This document shows positions 37,875 through 46,104 of a stretch of DNA of 64,000 nucleotides, piece by piece; the stretch's first letter is position 1, and each line of letters opens with the position of its first letter. The stretch is taken from positions 186,001 to 250,000 of the forward strand of contig NZ_JAAWWP010000003.1 of NCBI RefSeq assembly GCF_012273655.1, written 5' to 3'. The translations under genes were made by a program, and so were the position numbers. Origin of the DNA: Streptomyces physcomitrii (GTDB lineage: Bacteria > Actinomycetota > Actinomycetes > Streptomycetales > Streptomycetaceae). The notes under the pieces are model-generated. The model searched no databases. It saw nothing but the letters and a program-made list of their open reading frames with translations, and was not told where the DNA came from.

Positions 37875-40800
37875 TCACTCGGTGCTCACTTGACGTAACT
37901 CTCTGCGCACCCGCAGCAAGTATTCTCGATCCGGATGAGTGCGACTTCCCAGTACATCAAGGGCTCCTATGACTCTGGCATATGCCTCACGCATATTATT
38001 CTCCGCCCGCAGGAAACGGACGAAATGCGCGAGCGCCCGCACCTGTTCGTCGGCCTCTCCGACCCGGCGTGCGAGAGCGACAGCGGAGGCCAACATGTCG
38101 AACGCGTCGGAAACCCGGCCCAGGGAATGCATCGTCCGCCCCGCACCGATCCGGGCGACGATCTCGTCATGGGTGGCCCCCAGATCCTGGGCCAAGCGGA
38201 TCGAGGCGTGGTACTGGTCGAGCGCCTCCTCATGGCGCTCCAGGGCGTGGTAGGCCGCGCCCAGGCCGTTCAGACAGTTCACCTGGCTCTTCTGGTCGCC
38301 CGATTCCCGGTGTATCGCCAGGCTCTCCCGATATACCGGGAGGGCCTTCGAGGGCTCCCCGGATTTCACCAGCAGATCTGCCATGTTCGCGCGCGCGGTG
38401 GCGCTTTCGTATAGATTCCCCGAAGATTCCAGAAGCGGTATCGCTTCTTCCAGGCATTCCCGGGCCAGTTCGTTGTCCTCACGGTCCATGTGGAAAGTCG
38501 CCTTATTGCTCAGGGCCGACCCCACCGCTTTCGTGTCCCCCGCGCGACGGAATTCCTCGATGGCGGCTCCCAAAGAGCTGAGAGCCTCCTCGTACCGCCC
38601 GAGATAGTTTGACGAGATGGCGATGTTGTTGAGCAATCTCGCCGCCTCGATCGCGGTTCCCGTCGCCTTCTTGATGGGCAGCGCGGCCTCGAAGAATTCG
38701 ATCGCCGGGGCGAAGGCGCCCTGGTGCCATTGCAGGACCCCGAGAATTCTCAAGGCTTCGCCCTCGGCCACGCTGATCCCCTGGGCACGGGAGAGGGAAA
38801 GCACTTCCTCGGCGGTTCTCCGCGCCCGCGGGTAATCGCTGAGCTGCATCAGCGCACCGCTCAGTATCAGCAGCGCGCGGCAGAGCGGGGCGGTGCGGCC
38901 GCGCGCCCGCCAGTGGTCCGCGCTCAGTTCGGCGAGGGCGCGGGCCTCGCCCCAGCGGCCGTCCTCGTCGAGCGAGGCGAAGAGATGCTGGGCGAGGAAG
39001 ACGGCGGTGTCGGTGTCGCCCCGCGTCCGCGCGTACTGGACCAGGGCGAGGAGGGTGCCACGCTCCTTCCGGAGCCAGGTCCGGGCCGCCTGGGCGGTGG
39101 TGGCGAAGGGCAGGGGCCCGGGTCGGCCGGTCGGGGAGTACGGGTCGGCCGGGGGGCGCCAGGTGTGCGGATGGGCGCTCAGGTCCGCCTGGGCAACTGC
39201 CCTTCCGTAGAAGGCCAGCAGGCGGAGCATCGCGGCTTCCTGCTCCTCGGCGGAGTCGTGCCGCTGGACCAGCGAGCGGGCGAACTCCCCCAGCAGATCC
39301 AGGTAGTGGTACCGGTCCGCCTCGGTCTCCTGCAGCAGGTGGGTGGTGAGGAGTTCGTCCACGAGGGGCTCCGCCTGCGGTTCCGCGCGGTCCAGCAGGG
39401 CCGCCGCCGCACCGAGCGAGAACTCGGCGCCGGGGTGCAGGCTCAGGAGGCGGAAGGCCGACTGCTCGGTGGGCGTGAGGGCCTCGTAGGACATGGCGAG
39501 GGCGCGTTCCACCTGGCGGTCCGAGTCGCGGAGTTCGTGCAGCCGCCCCGGATGGCGCTCCAGGCGTTCGCTGAGGGCGCCGAGGTTCCAGGCAGGCCGG
39601 CCGCGGAGGCGGTGCCCGACAATGTCGATCGCCAGCGGCAGATAGCCGCAGAGGCGCACGATCCGGGCGACCACGGCGATGTCCTGGGTGCGCTCGGGGC
39701 CGACGATCTCCCGGAACATCGCGATGGCGTCCTGCGGTTCCAGGAGCTCCAGGGCCACGTTGAGCGCCCGCGGGAGCCCGCCGATCCGGCGGCGGCTGGT
39801 GACCAGCATCAGCGAGGTGGAGTCCCCCGGGAGCAGCGAGCCGATGTGTGCGGCGTCCTTGGCGTCGTCCAGGACCACCACACAGCGCAGCCGAGCGAGC
39901 GAGGAGCGCCAGGTCGCGGTGAGTTCGGCGAGCGTGAGCGGGACGGGGTGCTCATGGCCGAGCAGCATGCGCAGCAGGGTGGCGAGGGCCTCCTCGGGGT
40001 CCAGCGGCGGCTGGGATCCCGAGTAGGTACGGAGGTTGAGGTACAGCTCGCCGTCCGGGTACCGCTCGGCCAGGACGCGCGCCGCCTGCACCGCGAGCGC
40101 CGACTTGCCCACCCCCGCGGTGCCGGTCACCACCACGGTGCCCCCGGCGTTCCCGACCTCGCTCAACTCGCCTGTGATCGCGTCCAGTTCACGGCTGCGG
40201 CCGATCACGCGCGCATAGGGCGGCAGCGCCCTCGGCCTGTCCCGGAGGATGGACCGGGCGGCCGGGTCCCGGGAAGGAGCCGGCGTGCGCGCCTCGTGCT
40301 CCCCGGGCAGGGGTGCCTCCCACCGAACCGTCTCCGCGCCTCTCGGGCCCCCCGCCGCACCCCGCTCCCCCAAGCACTCCCGTACCAGCTCCTCCACCGG
40401 CCTGCGCCGCAGCATGTCCTCGTGCAGGCGGGCGAGGCGCGGGCCGGGCGGGGTGCCGTGCTGGCTGCGCAGGACGCTGCTGATGCGCTGGTGGACGCGC
40501 ATCGCGTCGGAGTAGCGGCCCGCTCCGTAGAGGCTCAACATCAGCTGGAGACCGAGGACTTCGTCCTCCGGCTCCTGCTGGGTCAGTTCCGTGAGGTCGG
40601 GGATGAGATCGGGGTAGCGGCCGAGGCGCAGGCAGGCGGCGCTCTGGGTCAGTACGGCGTCGGCGTGCTTCTCCGCGAACTCGCGCCGCACCCGCTTCGG
40701 CCAGAGGCCGTCCATCCCGGCCAGCGCCTCACCGCGCCACAGGGCGCGCGCCGTGCTCAGCAGCTCGACCACGCGCTCGTCCTCGCCCCGGGAGGCCGCG

Positions 40801-41153
40801 GTGCGCGCCTGCTCGATGAGTCCGCGGAATCCGAGGTAATCGACGGAGATGAACGATTCCTCTAATCCGTACGCATGATTGCGGCGGATGAGCGGCTGCG
40901 CTCCCGGGGGCGCTCCCGCCTCTTTCAACTTCCTTCGCAGGCGCGAGACATGGCTATGCACACTGGAGCGGGCGTGGTCGGGAGGATCACCGTCCCAGAG
41001 CCGGTCGATCAGGGTGTCGACGGTGAGCAGCCGCCCGATATTGAGGGCGAGGCTCACGACGAGCCGCTCCTCTTTCCCCGCGCTGAACGAGTGGGTCGCC
41101 CCGGCCGCACTCAGCTCGACTGGCCCAAGCAGTAAGAGTTCCACCGGCGTCAC
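37875..41153 (-). CDS. AfsR-type STAND regulator (SARP-BTAD-NB-ARC-TPR)
   Basis: 1092 aa. In order: winged helix (residues about 1-95, LLLLGPVELSAAG ... HSHVSRLRRKL), BTAD (about 100-255), NB-ARC ATPase (about 320-600; Walker A GTAGVGKSAL near 340, Walker B CVVVLDDAKD near 424, a GxP-type YLPLAIDIVG), then about eight TPR repeats (about 700-1080; for example ALSSLGAAIEEFRRAGD). Such proteins are ATP-controlled transcription activators, for example AfsR. The GTG at 41153 has its site too close; the GTG at 41144, with GGGGAG 8 nt upstream, may be the true start. It is divergent from a second NB-ARC/TPR gene. Confidence 0.93.
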   Translation of the reverse strand: MTPVELLLLGPVELSAAGATHSFSAGKEERLVVSLALNIGRLLTVDTLIDRLWDGDPPDHARSSVHSHVSRLRRKLKEAGAPPGAQPLIRRNHAYGLEESFISVDYLGFRGLIEQARTAASRGEDERVVELLSTARALWRGEALAGMDGLWPKRVRREFAEKHADAVLTQSAACLRLGRYPDLIPDLTELTQQEPEDEVLGLQLMLSLYGAGRYSDAMRVHQRISSVLRSQHGTPPGPRLARLHEDMLRRRPVEELVRECLGERGAAGGPRGAETVRWEAPLPGEHEARTPAPSRDPAARSILRDRPRALPPYARVIGRSRELDAITGELSEVGNAGGTVVVTGTAGVGKSALAVQAARVLAERYPDGELYLNLRTYSGSQPPLDPEEALATLLRMLLGHEHPVPLTLAELTATWRSSLARLRCVVVLDDAKDAAHIGSLLPGDSTSLMLVTSRRRIGGLPRALNVALELLEPQDAIAMFREIVGPERTQDIAVVARIVRLCGYLPLAIDIVGHRLRGRPAWNLGALSERLERHPGRLHELRDSDRQVERALAMSYEALTPTEQSAFRLLSLHPGAEFSLGAAAALLDRAEPQAEPLVDELLTTHLLQETEADRYHYLDLLGEFARSLVQRHDSAEEQEAAMLRLLAFYGRAVAQADLSAHPHTWRPPADPYSPTGRPGPLPFATTAQAARTWLRKERGTLLALVQYARTRGDTDTAVFLAQHLFASLDEDGRWGEARALAELSADHWRARGRTAPLCRALLILSGALMQLSDYPRARRTAEEVLSLSRAQGISVAEGEALRILGVLQWHQGAFAPAIEFFEAALPIKKATGTAIEAARLLNNIAISSNYLGRYEEALSSLGAAIEEFRRAGDTKAVGSALSNKATFHMDREDNELARECLEEAIPLLESSGNLYESATARANMADLLVKSGEPSKALPVYRESLAIHRESGDQKSQVNCLNGLGAAYHALERHEEALDQYHASIRLAQDLGATHDEIVARIGAGRTMHSLGRVSDAFDMLASAVALARRVGEADEQVRALAHFVRFLRAENNMREAYARVIGALDVLGSRTHPDREYLLRVRRELRQVSTE

Positions 41154-41467
41154 TCCCCATGATCCGTGATCCCGTGAGGCGGGCGGTCAGTTGAAGTCGC
41201 AGTGCAGATACGGCTGTTGTTAAGGAATTGACGAGCATGCCACGGGCCCGGGGGCGGTTACCAGACGGCACGGCGCGAGAAGGAGCCGTTCGCTGCCGTA
41301 TTGCGTGCGCCCGGTGGCCGAGTTTCTTCGCGAGCCCGACCAGTATTGTCGTAGCCGATCATGTAAAGGACCGGGTTGAGGGGAAGAGTCAGAGAGAGCA
41401 CCGGCTCCTGTTTCGCACGCGTTGACGTCAGCACCACACAGAGGGCACTGCCGATCCGGGGGGACGC
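41154..41467. promoter_or_regulatory. Divergent promoter region between two STAND genes
   Basis: 314 bases. TTGACG hexamers occur at about 41228 and 41422 on the + strand, without well-placed -10 boxes. CGGGGGGAC before 41468 is the ribosome site of the + strand gene. No other gene is seen. Confidence 0.5.
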
Positions 41468-44023
41468 ATGCAACCGGTCAGTCTTCGCGAGGTTCTGGGA
41501 CTGGTGTCACGGGCCCTGGACGGCCTCGGCCCGGACGGAGCCCCGCCGCCGGACGGGACCGGAGAGGCACGGGCCGGGCTCGGCGAACTCGCCGCCGACC
41601 TCGACCGCACCCAACCGGACGCGGCCATAGGGGAGTTATGGACGCGGGCCAGGTCCGCTCCCGACAGCGGCATCCCGGCTGCCTTCGCGGCGGCGCTGCT
41701 CGCCACGGCGGCGCGGCACCCCGCAACCGAGCAGCGGCTCGGGGACCTGATCCGCCGCACCGGTCCAACTCCCCTACCCACAGGGGAGGATGAGGCCCCG
41801 CCGCCGGAACCCGGCCATGGCGCCCGTGAGTCGAGGGATACCCCGCAGCCCGCCGACGCCCCACCCCCGAGCCAAGTCCACAACACCCTCACCGGCGACT
41901 CGCAGCAGTACGGCCCCGTGGTGCAGGCGGGGCGGATCACCGGGCCCGTGCATCTGCACAGCGTGCACGTCCACGCGGCGCCGCAGGCGGCCGGGTCCGC
42001 CGCGCGCGAGGCGATCGCGCCCCGCCAACTGCCGCCCACCACCTCGCACTTCACCGGACGGGCCGAGGACATGGGCCTCTTCGACCGGCTGCTGGCCGCT
42101 CCCCTGCCGGACGCCCCGCTGCTGCTGGTCCTCAGCGGGCCCGCCGGGGTCGGCAAGACCTCGCTCGCCACCGCGTGGCTGCGGGCGATAGGTGAACAGG
42201 CTTGTCCCGACGGGCAGTTGTACGTGGATCTGCGGGGCGACACGCTCCAGGGCGCGCTGCCGCCGACCGTGGCCCTCGGCCTCCTGCTGCGCTCCCTCGG
42301 GGCCGCCTCGGTTCCCGCGGGGGAGGCCGAGCAGATCTCGCTGTGGCGTTCGATGACCGCGGGCCGACGGCTCGCCCTGCTGCTCGACAACGCGCTCACC
42401 GCGGCGCAGGCCAGGCCGCTGATACCGGGCGGCACGGGCAGCGTGGTCGTGGTGACCAGCCGCCAGCGGCTGACCGGGCTCCTGGTCGACGGCGCCCGCT
42501 CCCACGTACTGCGGCCGCTGGCCGCCGAGGCGGGGCACGCGCTGCTCAGCCGGGTGATCGGCGGGGAGCGCGTCGCCCGCGAACCCGAGGCCGCCCAGCG
42601 GGTGGTGGACCTGTGCGCCGGGCTGCCGCTCGCCGTCTCCCTCGCCTCGGCGCGGCTCGCCTCCCGGCCCCGCCAGCCCATCCGCGTACTGGCCGAGGCA
42701 CTCGCCCATGAGTCCGGGCCGCTCACCGCCCTCCACGCAGAAGGAGTCCACCCCGTGCGGAACGCGCTCGACGCGTCCTACGACGCCCTCGGTCAGGACG
42801 CCGCGCTCCTCTACCGCCGCCTCGGCGCACTCCCGCTCCTCACTTATGACAGTCAACTCATCGCCTGCACAAGCGAGCTGACGGCACATCAGAGCGAGGA
42901 AGTGCTCGACGAACTCATGGAGGCCAATCTGGTCGAGGACGACGAGTTGGGCCGCTACCGGTTCCACGACCTGGTACGGGCCCATGCGCGCGAGACCGCG
43001 GAACGGCTCGACCCGGCGGAGTCGCGCACCGGGACCGTCCGCCGCGCGGTGGACTGGCACCTGGCCGCCGCCTCCACCGCCCAGCGGCTGCTGACGCCCG
43101 CCCAGGCGGTCCTGCCCCGCACCTACGCGTACCCGTGCGAGCCGGAGGCCCTCCCCCGCTTCGACGGCGAGCGGCAGGCACTGGCCTGGCTGGAGGCTCA
43201 CCGGCTCGAACTCGTCGCCTGCCTACGGGAGTCCGTCGCCCGCGGCTGGCACGCCTGCGCCTGGCAGCTGGTCGACGCGATGTGGCCGTACTTCCTGAAC
43301 GTCCGCCACTACGACCTGTGGATCGAGGCCCATGAGATCGGCCGGGACGCCGCGCGCCTCGACGGCAGCGCGCCCGCCTTCCGGCAGCTGCTCACCTCGG
43401 GCGCCATCGGACTGAGCGCGGCCGGGAAACCGGACGAGGCGCTGGCCTGGCACGAGGAGGCCCTCGAAGCGGCCCGGGCCGCGGGCGATGTGCGCGACGC
43501 GGGCCAGTCGCTGCTCGGACTCGGGACCTGCTGCTACGAGGCCGGGCGGCTGGAGCAGGCCGCGGAGTACCTGCGCGAGGCCCGCGCCCTCTGGGAGGAG
43601 TGCGGCTATCTCCGGGGGGTCGGCCTGGTCCTCACCCTCCAGGGCGAGGTCGCGCTGGCCGACGGGGACGCCGACCGCGCCGTCGCCCGCTTCGAGGAGT
43701 CGCGGCGGACGCTGGCCTCGGTCGACGACGCGCACAATGTCGCGCGGGCCCGCGCCTTCCTCGGCCGGGCGCGGGTGCGTGCGGAGCGGGACGGCGCGGG
43801 TCTGGCCGAACTCCGGGGCGCGCTGGGGGTGTTCGAGGAGTCCGGCGCCCTGCACTGGCAGGCCAGGGCCCTGGAGATGCTCGGCCTGAGCCTGACCGAA
43901 CTGGGCGAGCCGGGCGCCGCCGCGGAGCATCTCGTACGGGCCGCCGCACTCTTCGACACCACCAGCCCGAAGGACGCGGCCCGGCTCCGGGCGGACCCCC
44001 GGTTTCCCCCCAGCGGCGGCTGA
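41468..44023 (+). CDS. NLR-like NB-ARC/TPR protein with RHIM/BASS-like amyloid motif
   Basis: 851 aa. Residues 1-105 are a small helical domain (LREVLGLVSRALDGLGP). Residues 106-137 are a Pro-rich linker. Residues 139-169 contain NTLTGDSQQYGPVVQAG followed by RITGPVHLHSVHVH, with VQAG at 152-155; this resembles the V/I-Q-x-G core of RHIM-like BASS motifs found on bacterial NLRs. NB-ARC follows: P-loop GPAGVGKTSL at 224-233, Walker B LALLLDNAL near 303, GLPLAV near 384. The C-terminal third has TPRs (about 640-840). No winged helix or BTAD is present, so it is not a SARP. It probably oligomerises on ATP binding and signals through the N-terminal motif, by analogy. Confidence 0.85.
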   Translation: MQPVSLREVLGLVSRALDGLGPDGAPPPDGTGEARAGLGELAADLDRTQPDAAIGELWTRARSAPDSGIPAAFAAALLATAARHPATEQRLGDLIRRTGPTPLPTGEDEAPPPEPGHGARESRDTPQPADAPPPSQVHNTLTGDSQQYGPVVQAGRITGPVHLHSVHVHAAPQAAGSAAREAIAPRQLPPTTSHFTGRAEDMGLFDRLLAAPLPDAPLLLVLSGPAGVGKTSLATAWLRAIGEQACPDGQLYVDLRGDTLQGALPPTVALGLLLRSLGAASVPAGEAEQISLWRSMTAGRRLALLLDNALTAAQARPLIPGGTGSVVVVTSRQRLTGLLVDGARSHVLRPLAAEAGHALLSRVIGGERVAREPEAAQRVVDLCAGLPLAVSLASARLASRPRQPIRVLAEALAHESGPLTALHAEGVHPVRNALDASYDALGQDAALLYRRLGALPLLTYDSQLIACTSELTAHQSEEVLDELMEANLVEDDELGRYRFHDLVRAHARETAERLDPAESRTGTVRRAVDWHLAAASTAQRLLTPAQAVLPRTYAYPCEPEALPRFDGERQALAWLEAHRLELVACLRESVARGWHACAWQLVDAMWPYFLNVRHYDLWIEAHEIGRDAARLDGSAPAFRQLLTSGAIGLSAAGKPDEALAWHEEALEAARAAGDVRDAGQSLLGLGTCCYEAGRLEQAAEYLREARALWEECGYLRGVGLVLTLQGEVALADGDADRAVARFEESRRTLASVDDAHNVARARAFLGRARVRAERDGAGLAELRGALGVFEESGALHWQARALEMLGLSLTELGEPGAAAEHLVRAAALFDTTSPKDAARLRADPRFPPSGG

Positions 44024-44060
44024 GGGCACGCGCGCCACCGAACCCGCCGCCGGGAGCCCC

Positions 44061-44116
44061 CGTGTCCCGTGTCCCGTGTCCCGTGTCCCGTGTCCCGTGT
44101 CCCGTGTCCCGTGTCC
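44061..44116. repeat. Perfect 7-bp tandem repeat, 8 copies of CGTGTCC
   Basis: Eight exact head-to-tail CGTGTCC units lie 38 nt after the stop of the NLR-like gene and end before the rarD promoter region. Copy number is likely to vary by slippage. Confidence 0.95.
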
Positions 44117-44209
44117 CGTCACGACCATAATGCGGAACACACATGACAGCCGCCTCCGGCGCCGTTACCGTCGAGCGGGGCGCGTCCTCCGCCGGAGGGT
44201 GGGGCGCCG

Positions 44210-45256
44210 GTGAGCCGAGGAGGGGCCGTGCGGGCGAAGGGCGAGCAGCGGGTCGGGCTGGTGAACGGGATCGCGGCCTATGTGCTGTGGGGGCTCGTCC
44301 CCCTGTTCTGGCCGGTCCTCGAACCCGCCGGGGCGACCGAGATCCTCGCCCACCGGATGACCTGGTCGCTGGTCGTGGTGGCGGCGGGCCTGCTCGCGCT
44401 GCGGCGCTGGGCCTGGGCCGGTGAGCTGCTGCGGGCGCCGCGCACGCTCGGCCTGGTGACGATCGGCGCGGCCACCATCTCCGTGAACTGGGGCATCTAC
44501 ATCTGGGCGGTCAACTCCGGCCATGTGGTCGAGGCCTCGCTCGGCTACTTCATCAACCCACTTGTGACAATTGCCCTGGGTGTCCTCCTTCTCAAGGAAC
44601 GTCTGCGGCCCGCGCAGTGGGTGGCGGTCGGCACCGGCTTCGCGGCCGTCCTGGTGCTCACGGTCGGCTACGGCAGGCCGCCGTGGATCTCCCTGGTCCT
44701 CGCCTTCTCCTTCGCGGCGTACGGTTTCGTCAAGAAGAAGGCCGGGCTCGGCGGACTGGAATCGCTCGCCGCGGAGACCGCGGTCCTCTTCCTGCCCGCG
44801 CTCGGCTACCTCTTCTGGCTCGGCTCCCGGGGCGAGGTGACCTTCCACACCGAGGGCCCGGGCCACGCCGTGCTGCTCGCCTGCACCGGACTCGTCACCG
44901 CCGTCCCGCTGGTGTGCTTCGGCGCCGCCGCGATCCGGGTGCCGCTGTCCACCCTCGGCCTGCTCCAGTACCTGGCGCCGGTCCTGCAGTTCCTGCTCGG
45001 CATCCTCTACTTCCACGAGGAGATGCCGCCCGAGCGCTGGGCCGGGTTCGGGCTCGTCTGGCTGGCGCTGGTGGTCCTCACCTGGGACGCGCTGCGCACC
45101 GCCCGCGGCAACCGGGCCCGGGTGGAGCAGCTGGCCCGGGAGCTGGCCCTCCAGGACAGCGGCCTCCCCAAGGCCGCGCTCCAGCCGGAGGATCCCGCCC
45201 CGGAAGGGCCCCGGGAGCAGGAGGCGAAGCCGTCCGCCGACCGGGATAAGGTCTGA
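44210..45256 (+). CDS. rarD: RarD/EamA-family transporter
   Basis: 348 aa with about ten transmembrane segments in two EamA repeats (GLVNGIAAYVLWGLVPLFW; NWGIYIWAVNSGHVVEASLGYFINPL; a second half ending PERWAGFGLVWLALVVL). RarD proteins are inner-membrane permeases annotated as chloramphenicol-sensitivity proteins, with little known of their true substrate. The GTG at 44210 gives the full length; the GTG at 44228, closer to AGGAGGGG, could be used instead. A cytoplasmic charged tail follows the last helix. Confidence 0.92.
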   Translation: MSRGGAVRAKGEQRVGLVNGIAAYVLWGLVPLFWPVLEPAGATEILAHRMTWSLVVVAAGLLALRRWAWAGELLRAPRTLGLVTIGAATISVNWGIYIWAVNSGHVVEASLGYFINPLVTIALGVLLLKERLRPAQWVAVGTGFAAVLVLTVGYGRPPWISLVLAFSFAAYGFVKKKAGLGGLESLAAETAVLFLPALGYLFWLGSRGEVTFHTEGPGHAVLLACTGLVTAVPLVCFGAAAIRVPLSTLGLLQYLAPVLQFLLGILYFHEEMPPERWAGFGLVWLALVVLTWDALRTARGNRARVEQLARELALQDSGLPKAALQPEDPAPEGPREQEAKPSADRDKV

Positions 45257-45291
45257 AGAACCGGCAATTTTCACGAGGTGGGGACCGCACC

Positions 45292-45657
45292 ATGGCACTG
45301 TTCGGAAACGCGCACACCGTCGACCCGGGCAAGGCCGCGCAGGAGTACGCCCGCCTCCTCGGCCAGGGTGAACAGATCTACGGCGCCTACCAGTTGATCC
45401 GCGACACCCTCCTCTTCACCGACCGCCGCCTGATCCTCGTCGACAAGCAGGGCATGACCGGCAAGAAGGTCGAGTACCACTCCATTCCCTACCGCTCCAT
45501 CAGTCACTTCTCGGTGGAGACCGCGGGCCACTTCGACCTCGACGCCGAGCTGAAGATCTGGATCTCCAGCAGCACCACACCGATCCAGAAGACCTTCACC
45601 AAGGGCGTCGACATCTACCAGGTGCAGGCGATCCTGACCCAGTTCGTGGCGCGGTAG
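45292..45657 (+). CDS. Bacterial PH-domain protein
   Basis: 121 aa. The core TLLFTDRRLILVDKQGMTGKKVEYHSIPYRSISHFSVETAG with AELKIWIS and a C-terminal helix (VDIYQVQAILTQF) is a compact bacterial pleckstrin-homology domain (bPH type). It is cytoplasmic and oligomers are known for the family; the function is unknown. GAGGTGGGG precedes the ATG. It lies 35 nt after rarD and could be cotranscribed with it. Confidence 0.9.
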   Translation: MALFGNAHTVDPGKAAQEYARLLGQGEQIYGAYQLIRDTLLFTDRRLILVDKQGMTGKKVEYHSIPYRSISHFSVETAGHFDLDAELKIWISSSTTPIQKTFTKGVDIYQVQAILTQFVAR

Positions 45658-45716
45658 TCAGGGACGTTCGCGGCGCGGCGGCAACCGGCTTCGCACCGGG
45701 TCGGCCGCCGCCGCGG

Positions 45717-45962
45717 CTACTCCGCGATCTCCGTGCGCTCCCACCACTCGTAGACGGGCAGCTGCCCCTCGGACGAGGCCTCCTGCCTCGACGTCTCCCT
45801 GAAGTGCTCGTAGCCGCCGCGGTGCCGGATCTTCAGATCCCGCCCGCCCTCGGGGGCGACCTCGACCACCCGCGCGTCCAGCTCCGCGGGACCGCCGTCG
45901 AGGACCGCCTTGCCGGCCCTTCCCCGGCCGCCGCTCCCGGTCTCTCCAGTCTGTCCAGCCAT
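45717..45962 (-). CDS. Small hypothetical protein
   Basis: 81 aa. A Gly-rich start (GQTGETGSGGRGRAG) is followed by LDARVVEVAPEGGRDLKIRHRGGYEHFRE and VYEWWERTEIAE. The second part resembles small conserved actinobacterial proteins of about 80 residues, with no assigned function. Codon bias is that of a real gene. It is divergent from the FUSC gene, 142 nt away, and convergent with the PH-domain gene. Confidence 0.7.
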   Translation of the reverse strand: MAGQTGETGSGGRGRAGKAVLDGGPAELDARVVEVAPEGGRDLKIRHRGGYEHFRETSRQEASSEGQLPVYEWWERTEIAE

Positions 45963-46059
45963 GCCCTCAGTGTCTCCGGGGCCGGAGGCGTACGCATGTG
46001 GGGGCCGGGAGGCGCGGGAGAGGGTTGGGGTACGCGGGCACGCGAGGGCAGGGGCCTCG

Positions 46060-46104
46060 GCGGCATATATATTTCACGAGTAAAACACCTGATAATCTTT
46101 TCTC
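46060..46104 (+). promoter_or_regulatory. AT-rich leaderless promoter of the FUSC gene
   Basis: An AT-rich island (CATATATATTTCACGAG, about 46063-46080) leads to GATAAT/TAATCT (46091-46098), a near-consensus -10. The ATG begins 6 nt after TAATCT, so the mRNA would be leaderless. A TTTCACGAGTAAAA element (about 46072) may be a MarR site. Confidence 0.55.

Noticed and set aside
44061..44116. CRISPR-like array
   Set aside because: Units are 7 bp, head-to-tail and without spacers, so it is a microsatellite-like repeat.
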